Shown: positions 17,125 to 29,100 of the stretch, piece after piece
Layout: each line of letters begins with the position of its first letter
Position numbering within the stretch: position 1 is the first letter of the stretch
DNA from: Streptomyces abyssalis
Lineage (GTDB): Bacteria > Actinomycetota > Actinomycetes > Streptomycetales > Streptomycetaceae
Length of the DNA: 64,000 nt
Direction of reading: 5' to 3'
NCBI RefSeq assembly: GCF_001751365.1
Contig: NZ_LJGT01000037.1
Span: 1 to 64,000, forward strand
The notes under the pieces: generated by a model
Told to the model about the DNA's origin: nothing
Database searches by the model: none
Seen by the model: only the letters and a program-made list of their open reading frames with translations
Translations under genes and position numbers: made by a program

Positions 17125-20100
17125 TTGACGACAGGACCGAACGGCGAGACGACGCTCCTGCAGGTGTTGCTGGACGCCGCCGCCGACGCCCCCGGCCAGG
17201 TGCTGGTGCATGTGGGGGGAGACGGCGGGGAACGGGCTGTCACCTTCGCGCAGTTGCGGGACGATGCGCTGCGCGTCGCGGGCGGATACCTGGCATCCGG
17301 CGTGGCACCCGGTACCTGCGTGCCGCTGCTCGCCGACCGTGGCGACGACTTCCAGGCGCTGTTCTGGGGCGCCCTGGCAGCTGGCGTCGTCCCGGTGCCG
17401 CTCGCCCCCGACGTGCGACGGTTGCTGCCGGTGTGGGAACTGCTCGGCCGTCCTCCCGTGGCCGTCGACGGGGCGAGCGAATCCCTGCTGGAGGAACTGT
17501 CCGGCGGTGTACGGGCATTGAGGCTGGCGGAGCTTCGGCAGGGGCATCCGCCGCCTCGGCTGCCGGACGTCTCCTCCGATTCGCTCGCCCTTCTTCAGTT
17601 CTCGTCGGGCAGCACCGGAGCGCCCAAGGGCGTGAGGCTGACACATGGCGCGGTCCTGGCCAATCTGGAGCAGATCCGCCTCGCCGCGGCCATCACGTCC
17701 GGCGACGTGGTGGTGAGCTGGATGCCGTACTTCCACGACATGGGGCTCATCGGCACACATCTGGCCCCGCTCGCCGCACGCATCAAGCAGGTGAGGCTGG
17801 AGCCGTTGTCGTTCGCGAAACGGCCCGCACTGTGGCTGGAGGTCGCGGAACGGCACAGGGCGACGCTGCTGTCGGCGGCGAACTTCGCTCTGGCCCTGGC
17901 CGTGCGGCGCATTCCCGACGAGGGGTTCGCCCGGTTCGACCTGGCCGCGGTGCGGCTGCTGCTGGTGGGCGCGGAGCCGATCGCTCCGGCCGTGTGGCGG
18001 CGGTTCCTGCGCAAGGCGGAACGTTCCGGTCTCGACGCGTCGGCGCCACAGCCGGTGTACGGCCTCGCGGAGGCCACGTTGGCGGTCACGTTCCCGCCGC
18101 CGGACGAGGTGGCTGTGCCGCTGGTCCTCGACCGGGCCGCACTCAGCCGCGGCCGCGCGGTGGACACCGTCCGGGGCCCGTCCGCCGTGGAGCTCATGGA
18201 CGTCGGCGTGCCGGTGCCCGGATGCGAGGTCCGCATCGTGGACGACGCGGACCGCCCGCTGGAGGACGGACGGGTGGGACATCTGCAGGTGCGCGGGCCC
18301 CAGATCGCGCAGGGCTACCACAACGCACCCGAGGCGAGCGCCGGTGCGTTCGCCGGCGGCTGGCTGCGCACAGGCGACCTGGGGTTCCTGCGCGACGGGC
18401 GGCTGTGCGTGACGGGCCGCCACAAGGACGTGCTGTTCGTCGGCGGCCGCACCTTCCACGCCCCCGACCTGGAGGAAGTCGCGGTCGGCACCTCCGGCCT
18501 GCCGTCCTCCGTGGCGGCGGTCGTGGGCTCCACCGACCCTGAGGAGGGCGGGGAGCGAGTCGTCGTCTTCGTGCAGTGGGCGAGACCGCCCCGCGAGGCG
18601 GCCGATGTGCTGGAGCGGGTGGCAGGGCGGGTGCGGCAGGCTCTGGCCCACGACGACGTACGGGTGCTGCCGCTGCCGGCGGGTGCCTTCCCGCGGACGA
18701 CGAGCGGCAAGCTGCGTCGGCGTGCGATGCGCGAGCGCTTCGAAGCGGGGGCCTACGCCGCGGTCGGGGAACGCTGGGCCCGCCGTGCGCCCGGCACCGC
18801 ACCGACGGCGGACTCCCCGGTGGCGCCCGGCGGGTCGGTGACGCCTGCTCAGCCGGTGGCGTCCGACGGGTCGGTGACGGCGCGCTCGCGGGAAGAGGCC
18901 GAGCAGACCGTTGCCGGACTCTGGGCGCGGGTGCTGGGCCGCTCCCGGGACTCCATCGGGCCGCATGACCGGTTCCTGGCCATCGGCGGCTCGTCGCTGA
19001 AAGCCATGGAGGTGCTCGCCGCGCTGGAGGACACCTTCGGCGTCACCGTTCCACCGGCAGCGATGCGCGATCACGACACCGTCGCCGCGCTCACCGAACA
19101 CGTTCTCGCGTCCCGGCGCGGCGGGCCGCCGGAGCCCGCCGCCCGCTCCGTCACCCCGGGCGGGGACGGCGACCCGGCGCCGCTTGCGGTCGTCTCCATG
19201 GCCTGCCGCTTTCCCGGTGCGGACTCTCCGGAGGCCTTCTGGGACCTGCTCGCGGCCGGCCACGACGCCGTCGGCACCGTACCGGCGTCCAGGTGGAGTA
19301 CCCCTCCGGAGGCCGCTGCCCGCTGGGGTGCCTTCCTCGACGATCCGGCGGGCTTCGACGCCGCGTACTTCGGCATCGACGAGCAGGAGGCGACGGCGAC
19401 GGACCCGCAGGCCCGGATCTTCCTGGAGCTGGCCCACGAAGCCCTGGAACGGGCGGGCTATGCGGGCGTACGGCGGTCGGGCCGCCGTATCGGCGTCTTC
19501 GCCGCGACAGGGGAGAGCGGCTACCGCGAACTGCTGGCGCAGGCTCACGGGCCGGGATGCGAGCTGCCTCCCGGCGCGCTGGTCGGCAACCTCCCCAACC
19601 TCGTCGCAGCCCGCGTGGCGCAGAGCCTGGACCTGACCGGACCTGCCCTCGCCGTCGACACCGCCTGTTCTTCCGCCCTGGTGGCACTGCATCTCGCGCG
19701 CCGCAGCCTCCAGTCCGGTGAGTGCGACGTCGCCGTCGTCGGCGGCGTCAACCTGACGCTGGCACCGACCGGCCACCGGCTGCTGGAGGCAGCGGGTGCC
19801 CTGTCGCCGACCGGGCGCTGCCGTCCCTTCAGTGCCGCCGCCGACGGTTTCGTCCCCGGGGAGGGCGGCGCGGCGATCGTCCTGGCCCGGCTGGAAGACG
19901 CGCACCGCGCCGACGACCCGGTCCTGGCCCTGCTGCGCGGCACCGCGGTGAACAACGACGGACGCTCACTGAGCCTCATGGCTCCCAACGCTCTGACACA
20001 GCGGGAGATCATCGTCCAGGCCTACCGGGACGCGGGCGTCGACCCGGGCACGGTGTCCTACATCGAGGCGCACGGCACCGGAACCGCCCTCGGTGACCCC

Positions 20101-23100
20101 GTCGAACTGCGCTCCCTGGCCCATGCGTTCGCACCGCGCAGCGACGGGCAGCCCCGACTGCTCGGCTCGGTGAAGAGCAACCTCGGCCATCTGCTCAACG
20201 CCGCCGCCATGCCGGGCCTGGTGAAGGTGGTCCTCGCCCTGGGCCACCGGCAGTTGCCCGCCTCGCTGCACCATGAGCCGCTCGCCTCCCTCCCCGACGG
20301 CGCGGCCGGCGCCTTCGAGGTGGTCACCGAGCACCGTGAATGGACGGCGTCCGGCCCGCTTGCGGCCGGGATCAACGCGTTCGGATTCGGCGGCACCAAC
20401 GCGCACGCCGTTCTCGAACAGGCGCCCGCGCGCCCGGCGTCCGGCTCGCGCGGGCGGAAAGAGGCCCAGGCCGGGGCCGGTTCGCGGGACGAAGACGGGC
20501 CGTACCTGCTGGCGCTGTCCGCGCGCAGCGCCGCCGCGCTGGGCGCGGCGTCCCGCGACCTCGCGGCTCACCTTCGCACCCATCCGGCCCTCGACGAGCG
20601 CGACGTGTGCGCCACCGTCAGCACTGCCCGCGACCACGGCCGCCACCGCCTGGCGTTGGCGGGCCACGGCCGAGGCGACCTGGCCGAACGCCTGGAGGCA
20701 GGCCCGGCCCCCGTGGTGGCGCGCTCCCGGCCTCGGCTGGTGTTCCTCCTGCCGGGTCAGGGCACCGTGCGTCCCGGGGCGGGCCGGGACCTGTACCGGT
20801 CGGCTCCGGAGTTCCGCCGTGTCATGGAGGAGGCCTCCGAACTCACCGGTCCGGTCGGCGGACGGACTCTCGCCGAGTGGTGCCTGGAGCCCGGCATCCC
20901 GCGAGCCGGCCTTGCCCGTACGGAGGTCGCGCAGCCGCTGCTCGTCGCGTTCGGCGTCGCGCTCGCCCGTCAGCTGAACGCATGGGGCCTGAGCGCCGAT
21001 GCGGTCGCCGGTCACAGCGTGGGCGAGATCAGCGCTGCGTGCGTCGCCGGTTCGCTCACCCTTGCCGAGGCCGTGGGGTTCGCCGCCGAGCGTGGCAGGC
21101 TGATGCGCGACCTGGCCGCACCGGGCGCGATGGCTGCCGTGGCCGGCGGCGAGGAGACCGTCGCCACTGTTCTGGCCGGCTCGGGCGACGCGCTGTGCGT
21201 CGCCGCGGTCAACGCCCCCGGCCAGGTGGTGATCGCCGGGACCGCCGACGCCGTGGACCGGGCCGTCGCACAGCTGGACGCCGAGGGGGTCCCGGCCCGC
21301 GGACTCCACGTCTCACACGGCTTCCACTCGCCGGCGATGCGCCCGGTGGCGGACCCGGTCGCCGCCGCGGCAGCGGCACTCACTCCCCGCCCGTCGTCGG
21401 TGCCGCTGCTGAGCACGCTGAACGCGCGGTGGCAGCCGTCCCTGGACCCGGCGCACTGGCGTGAGCACACCTTGCGACCGGTGCGATTCGCCGACGCCGT
21501 CGAACGCCTGCTGGACGACGGATACGACACCTTCGTCGAGCTCGGCCCCGGCACCACGCTGCCAGGGCCGGTCCGCGCCGTGGCCGCCCAACGCGACCCG
21601 TCTGCCGAGGTGTTCGCCCTGGCGGCCCCGGGCACGGACTCCGACGCGGGACACGCTCTTCTGACGTCCGTCGGGCAACTGTGGGCGCGCGGTGCGGAAG
21701 TGGACCACGCGGCGTTGGCCGGCGGGCGGGCCCGGGTCCCCGTTCCGGCATACCCCTTCCAGCGCCGCCGGTACTGGCCCGGACGCGCACCATCGTCACT
21801 GCTGCACCGCCTCACCTGGCGCGATACGTCCACGACGGCGGGCGGCGGCGCCCCGTCTGCCGTCCGGCTGGCCGGGCCGGACTCGGAACTGGCCCGGGCG
21901 TTCGCACATCGGCTGGAGAACCGGGGCACCGTCGTCCGGCGGGAGTCCGACGCCGACGGGCCGGACGCGTCCCCGCAGATCACCGTGCTGATCACCGGGC
22001 CGGCCGCCGACTGCGAAACCGTCGCGGATCTCGACACCGCGACGGGCGCCGCGCTGTCCACCGTGCCGGGCCTGTGCACGCCGCCGGCCGGAAACGGTGC
22101 GCGGCTCGTGGTCGTCACGGAGGACGTCCACGCCACCGGCACGGCCCCCGAACGGCTGCGCCCCGCCCAGGCCCTGATGACGGGTCTGACGCTTGCGCTC
22201 CCCGAGGAATATCCGGGCCGCACCGCCTACAGCGTCGACCTGTCCTCGTACGACTCCCTGGACGTCCGACTCGACGCCCTCGAACAGGAGTTGCTCCGGC
22301 AGCACGCGCAGGCGAGCCCGGAGGTGGTCGCGTGGCGCGGGGGCCGACGCCTGGCCCGTGTGCCCACGCCGGTGGGGACCGGCGCACCGTCCTCCCCGTC
22401 TCTGCCGCCTTTGCCGCCGCTGCCGCCCGGCGGGACGTATCTGATCACGGGTGGTACGGGCGGGGTCGGCGCCGAGCTTGCCCGCCATCTGGCGGGGCGC
22501 GGCCGGCCGGTGCTGGTGCTGGTCGGGCGTTCTGCCGGCCCGCCGGGACGCCTGATGGCCGAACTCCGGGCAATGGGGGCCATGGTGGAGTACCGCGCGG
22601 CGGACGTGGCGGTCGAAGCCGATGTCGAGGTTCTGGCATCGGAGTTGCCGCCCCTGGACGGGGTGTTCCACGCCGCCGGTGTGCTGCGGCCCGGCACGCT
22701 GCGGGCCAAGTCGCAACAGGAGATGGCCGATGTCCTCGCGGCCAAGGTGCGCGGCAGCCACCTGCTGTCCCGGACGCTGTGGCGACACGGGCACCGTCCG
22801 GCGGTGTGTGTCGCCTTCTCGTCCGTCGCCTCGGTGCTGCCCGGGCTTGCGGGCGCGATCGGCGACTACGCCGCGGCCAACGCCTTTCTCGACTCGTTCG
22901 CCGCCTCCGAGCGAGCTGCCGGCAGGCCCTGGCAGTCGCTGAACTTCGCCGCGTTCGCCTCGACGGGGCTCGCTGCCGGACAGCGGACGCGGACGTCCGT
23001 CGCGGCAGGCGGTCTCCCGCCGCTGACTCCCGGCACGGGGCTCGCGGCGCTGCACGAGGCATGCGGCATCGATGCCGCCCAACTGGTCGTGGCGGAGCTG

Positions 23101-26100
23101 GACGACGCGTCTCGCAGCGCGGCGGCCACGAGCGCGGCGAACTCCGAGGCGGAAGCGAATGCCGGGGCGGAAGCGAACACCGAGGCACCGGTAGGGGCAG
23201 GGACAGCGGCCGTGGCTGGAACCGCCTTGCCCGCGACCACCGTTGGGCGGGCACCCGCATCGCAGCCCACGCCTGCCACGGGCGCGGCCGGTGCCGCCTC
23301 GCACGGGACACACGAGGCGCACGAGACGCCCGAGTACGAGACATACGAGGCGCACGAGGCGCACGAGATCACGGAGGTGGTGAGCCGGCTCCTGGCCGAG
23401 GCCCTGCACCGCGCCCCGGCCGACATCGCCGACGACGAGCCGTTCCTCACCGTGGGACTGGACTCACTCACCGCCGTGGACCTCGTCAGACGGCTGGAGT
23501 CGGAACTGGGCCGTCCCCTGCCGCCCACGCTGTTCTTCGAGTACCGGACGATCGGCGAGCTGGCCGACCATCTGAGCGCCGGTTCCCCCGGTGCGCAGCT
23601 TCCCGCGGGAGAGCGGCGACAACTCGCTGCCGGGAGGGGCACGTTCGACGACCGAGCCGCGCTGCCCCTCACTCCCGTGCAGCTGGCCTTCCACGCGGGC
23701 GGCAGACTGCACCCCGGCGTCACCGCCTACGCCTTCGTGCGTCTGACCGTGAACGGCCCTCTCGACACCGGGTTGCTGGGCCGCGCCTTCGCCGTCCTGG
23801 CAGCCCGCCACCCGATGTTGCGCCTCAGGATCGAACCCGGCAGCGGCTCGCCACCCGTGCAGAACGCGGCACCGGCCGAGCCGGAGGACTCTGTGCCGTC
23901 CTGGTACGAAGTCCGTGACACCGACGGCTCGTTGGCGGATCTGGAGGAAGGGCTGTGCAACCGCCCGTTCGACCTCGCCGTCGAGGCACCCGTGCGCGCG
24001 GTCCTGGTGCGTGAGGGCGCGGAACACGCCCATCTGCTGCTGGTACTGCACCACGCGGCCGCGGACGGATTCAGCCTGAACGTCCTCGGCGAGGAGCTGT
24101 GGTCGGTCTACACCGCCCTTGCCGACGGCCGCTCACCGCAACTGCCGCCGCTGGAGGCCGACTTCGCCGACTACGCGGCCGCCGTCGAGGTCGAGCGTTC
24201 CTCACCGGAGTTCGCCGGGGACCTGCGGTACTGGCGTGAGAAGTTCACCGAGCACCCCGGGCTCCAGGGAGACCTGCCGTACGACGGCGCCCCGGACGCG
24301 CCGCACACCGCGCCGCTCACGGCCCACCAGGTGCCCACCGACCCGGAGTTCACCGACGCATTGCGCAAGTGCGCCGCCGCGCACGGCGTCTCACTCTTCC
24401 ACCTGCTGCTGGCCGCGTATGCACGCTGCCTGTCGCGGTGGAGCGGCCGGCGCGACGTCACGGTCAACGTCGCCCGCGCCCGCCGCGATCTGCGGCTGGC
24501 GGGTATCGGCCGGCTGATCGGTCCGATCGCGGACACCCTGCCGCTCCTCGCCTCGGTCGACGTGGACGAGCCGGTGCCGGACCTTGCTCGGCGGCTGCAC
24601 GGGATCTGGCTGGATGCCGAGCGGCACGCCCGTCCATCGAGCATCGACGTCTCGCGGCTGCCGCCCGCCACGGGCAACAGATCCCGCACGCCATCACGCA
24701 CGCCGACCCCGGCGGGATTCAGTTTCGCCCGCTTCCCCGCCACGGTGGACCCCCGCTGCCCGGTCACGGTGCGCCCGGCCGCGGCACGCAGCGCCTCCGC
24801 CGCCACGCGCCTGGGACTGCTGTGCTGGGAGAGCGACCAGGCTCTGCACTTCTCCTGGAACTTCCCGTCCCGGCTGTTCACCCGTACCACCGTCGAGCGC
24901 CTTGCGCGCGAACACCTCGCGGAACTCGCCGGACTCGTCGCACCTGCTCCACCCGGAGCTCCGGCAGAGACGGAGCAGCAGGAAGTACGGGCGGGGGCGG
25001 TGGCACGGGCGGAGGCAGAGGTACAGACACAGGCAGAAGTACACGCAGAGACACCGGTCCCCGTGCCTGCGACCGAGCGGGGCGGAGTCGTCGAGCGCCT
25101 GTGCGCGCAGTTCCTGGCGGCCCCCGATCACGTGGCCGTCGACACGGGTGGGGCAACCATGACCTACCGGGAACTCGACCGCGCCTCGTCCGTACTCGCG
25201 GACAGGCTGCACGCCCGGGGTGTCGCAGCCGGGGACCTCGTCGGACTGCTCACCGCACCGGGTGCCGACACCGTCGCCGGCGTCGTCGGCATCCTCCGCG
25301 CGGGCGCGGGGTGGGTGCCGATGGATCCCTCCCACCCCGCCGGACGCCTGGCCGACCAGCTCCGGCGGTCCACGGCCCGCACCGTGGTGTGCCACGCCGC
25401 CTCCCGCGCAGTGGCCGACGCACTCGACGACGTGACGAGGATCGCCGTCGACGACCCGTCGCCGGTCCCGGTCCCGGCCCCTTCGGCCGGTCATGTACCC
25501 GACGGTCCCGTACCCGACGGTCCCGTACCCCCCGATCCCGGCGCTCCCGCCTACGTCATCTTCACCTCGGGCTCCACCGGCCGCTCCAAGGCCGTGCCGA
25601 TCACGCACCGGGCGATGGCGAACTACCTGGACTGGGCACTGGACACTTTCGGCTATCGCCGCGGCGACAGGCTCGTCCAGACCGCCTCCGTCTGCTTCGA
25701 CGCCTCCGTGCGGCAGCTGCTGGCGCCGCTGCTGGCCGGGGCCACCGTTCACACCCTGCCCCCGGACCTGGTGCGCGACCCCGAGGCGCTGCTGGAGCGA
25801 CTCGTGAGGGACCGGATCACCGTGTGGAGTTCGGTGCCGACCCTGTGGGAGCGACTGCTGAGAGCCGCCGAGACCCGCGTACGGCGGGGTGCGCCCCCGC
25901 CTGACCTGTCCGCGTTGCGCTGGATCCATGTGGGCGGCGAGGCGCTGTCCCCCGGACATGTGCGTCGCTGGTACGACCTGTTCGGGTCCGGCCACCGCAT
26001 CACCAACCTGTACGGGCCGACCGAGGCCACCATCAACGCGACCTGCCACATCATCGACGCCCGTCCCGCCGACGACGTGCGGCGGCTGCCGATCGGCCGT

Positions 26101-29100
26101 CCCGTCGCCGGCACCGAGGTGGCGGTCCTGTCCCCGGACGGGCGTCGCTGCGGCACCGGTGAACCGGGTGAACTGCTCATCAGCGGAACGGGACTGACGC
26201 CGGGTTACCTCGGCGATCCCGGGCTCACCGCAGCCGCGTTCACCGAGCGGGACGGGAAGCGCTGGTACCGCAGCGGCGACCGGGTCAGCCAACGGCCCGA
26301 CGGCGAGCTGGAGTTCCTGGGCCGCCTCGACGACCAGGTGAAGATCCGTGGCCACCGGGTGGAACCGGGGGAGATCGAGGCCGTACTCCGCACCCACCCC
26401 GGCGTCGTCCAGTCCGCCGTACTGCACCGGGACGGCCGGCTGACCGCGTTCGTGGAGCCCCTGCCCGGTGTTCCCGCGCCCGGTCCCGTACAACTCCGTG
26501 CCCATCTGCGCGAGGCCTTGCCCGACTTCATGGTCCCGGGCCGGTTCCGCTTCCTCGACGCGCTGCCCCTCACCGGCACCGGAAAGATCGACCGCCGGCG
26601 GCTCGATGCCTCGCCCGTCGGCGAGCGGTGCACACGCGCGGCGGACGACGAACCCGACGAGGCCGCCTACGGGACTCCGCCCGCCACACCGACCGAGCGC
26701 ACTCTCGCGCGCATCTGGTCGGAGGTTCTGGGGGGCGTTGCCGTCGGCCGTGAAGACGACTTCTTCGAGCTGGGCGGAGATTCCATCCTCGTCCTGGACG
26801 TGTTCGCACGCCTGGAGAAGGCGAACGGACTGCGACGGCACGACGCCGTGCTGCCCAGACCGACGGTCGTCTACGAACACAGCACCCTCGCCGCCCTCGC
26901 CTCCGCCATCGACGAGACCGTAAGGGACGGTGCCGTCCTCGACGAGGCCGCCAGGGACGCCACCGATGTCACCGATGTCACCGCGCTTGACGCCGGGGAC
27001 CGAAGTGCCCTTCCGTTCCCCCTCACTCCCACCCAGCGGGGCTTTCTGATCGCTGAGGCCGTCGCGCCCGGATCCGGTTCGGCGTGGCTGGCCCGGCTGC
27101 GCCTGCGCGGTCCGCTGCGGCCCGACGTCTTTCAGCGCGCGGTCGATGTCCTGGTCGAGCGTCATCCCATGCTGCGCACGGTGTTTCCCGCCGGCACCCG
27201 GCCCCCGGTGCAGCAGGTACTGCCGCCCGCGCTCCGGCTGCCCGTCGAGTTCGAGACGCGGGCCTCGCCCGGCCTGGTCGACGAACGCGTATCCGCCGAA
27301 CGCCGCCGCCGGTTCGAGCCCTGGGCCTGGCCGCTGCTGCGCCTGCGGGTGATGAGCCTGGGACCCGAGGACCACGTGCTGATCGCCCACGCCCATCACC
27401 TCATCGGCGACGGCTACAGCGTGGCCCTGTTCGGGAGGGAACTGCTCACCGTCCACGACCGGCTCGCCCGTGGCGAACCGGCAGGACTGCCGCCGTTGCG
27501 GGGCACCTTCCGCGACTACGTCGACTTCCTCCAGGAGCCGGCCGTGGACCGGCGTCCGGACCCGGTGAAGGCCGCGCGGACGGCACGTCACCAGCGCCCC
27601 TACCGCCGGCCCGACCTGCGCCAGGGCAAGGCAGGGGCCACCGTCTCCCCGGATGAGGGCTGTGCCGGGTTCAGGTCGGAGGGGTTCACCCTCGATACCG
27701 GGCTGACGGACGCACTGCTGCGGTCCACCACCGTCCGCGCGGCGCCGTACGCCCCTGTCCTGACCGCCTACTACCGGGCTCTGGCCGGCCTCACCGGGCA
27801 GCAGGACCTCGTTCTCGGGCTCGCGGTCACCGGACGCGACCATCCCCTGCCAGATATCAGCCGCCAGTTCGGACCGTTCGCCGCCGTGGTGTCGCTGCGC
27901 CCCGCCGTCGCCGAGCCCGATGCCTCAAGTGGCGCCTCCCGCCCGTCCTTCGGTGACGACCTGCGACGGATCACCGACGAGGTCGTGGCCGCACGGACGC
28001 GCGGCACCGACGGGATGTTGTCCGACGGGCCGCCGATGGCCACTCAGTTCCTCTTCAGCCACCTGGACTTCTCCGCTCTGGGCCCTCCCGCAGGCGAAAC
28101 CCTGACTCTCGACTGGGAGGACCAGGACACGGAGCTCGCCGCGCCGCCGGCGGGGAACGACGTGTTCCTGGCTGCCCGGCCGGTACGGGACGGACTGCGC
28201 CTGACCCTGCGCGCATCAGCCGCCGCACTTGCGCCGGAGACCTTCACCGCGCTCAGCCGCGCCTTGCGGGACGAGGTCGCCCGGGCCGCCGCACCCCATT
28301 CGGCCCCGGGTCCGGGTCCGGCCCCGGGTCCGGGTCCGGGTCCGGCCCCCGCCCCGCCGTCGGCCCTCGCCCCGGCGCCGCCCGGCAGCGCACGCTCGTC
28401 CGTCACGGATGCGGCGCTCGTCGGTTACCTGCCGGCTCCCGGGCAGCTGGCCGCGCTCGCCGGGATGCCGGCGGCGGCCCTCCCCCGCGAGCAGCTGCGT
28501 GCCCTGCTCTTCCCGGACGGAGGTCCACGCCTGCTGGAGGAGATCACCACGCCGCTCGGACGCTCGGGCTTCGTCGCGCTGCCCCTGTTCGCCGACGAGC
28601 TGGCCCCCGGAAGCACGCTCAGCGCCCACACCGCCCGCGCCGTGACCCACGCGGCGTCCCTCGGCGCGCGCTGCGTCTCGATGGCGGGCATGATCCCGGC
28701 GCTCACCGGCTACGGATTCGAGGTCCTGCGCGAGGAGACAGTGACGACTGCGGTCACCACAGGCCATGCGGCCACCGCCGTGTCGGTGGTCGGGACCGTC
28801 CAGAGCGCGCTCGCCGCAACCGGACGAGACCTGGGGGAACTTGCTGTGGCCGTCGTCGGACTCGGCTCGATCGGCACCGCCTCCCTCAACCTGCTGCTCG
28901 ACCGCGCCCCGCGCCCGCCTGCCCGGCTGCTGCTGTGCGACGTCGCCGGCAGCGCGCCCCGTCTGCGTACTCTCGCGGCGGAGTTGCACAGGAGCGGCCT
29001 CGCGCGGTCGGTGGCGACTGCCGAGTCCGGCCAGGTCCTGCCCGCCGCGGTGTACGAAGCCGACCTGATCGTCACCGCCGTCAGCGGCGGCACGGCCGTC

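Noticed and set aside
16960-19905. 981-codon minus-strand frame opposite the FAAL/KS region
   Set aside because: Antisense shadow of the megasynthase, His/Arg/Gly-rich with no domain.
23150-23370. Possible short CRISPR-like array in the KR-ACP2 linker
   Set aside because: The repeats are short, irregular, in frame and encode a low-complexity linker; no spacers of regular length.
24694-27843. 1049-codon minus-strand frame opposite the C-A-PCP region
   Set aside because: Antisense shadow; no start signal or recognisable domain.
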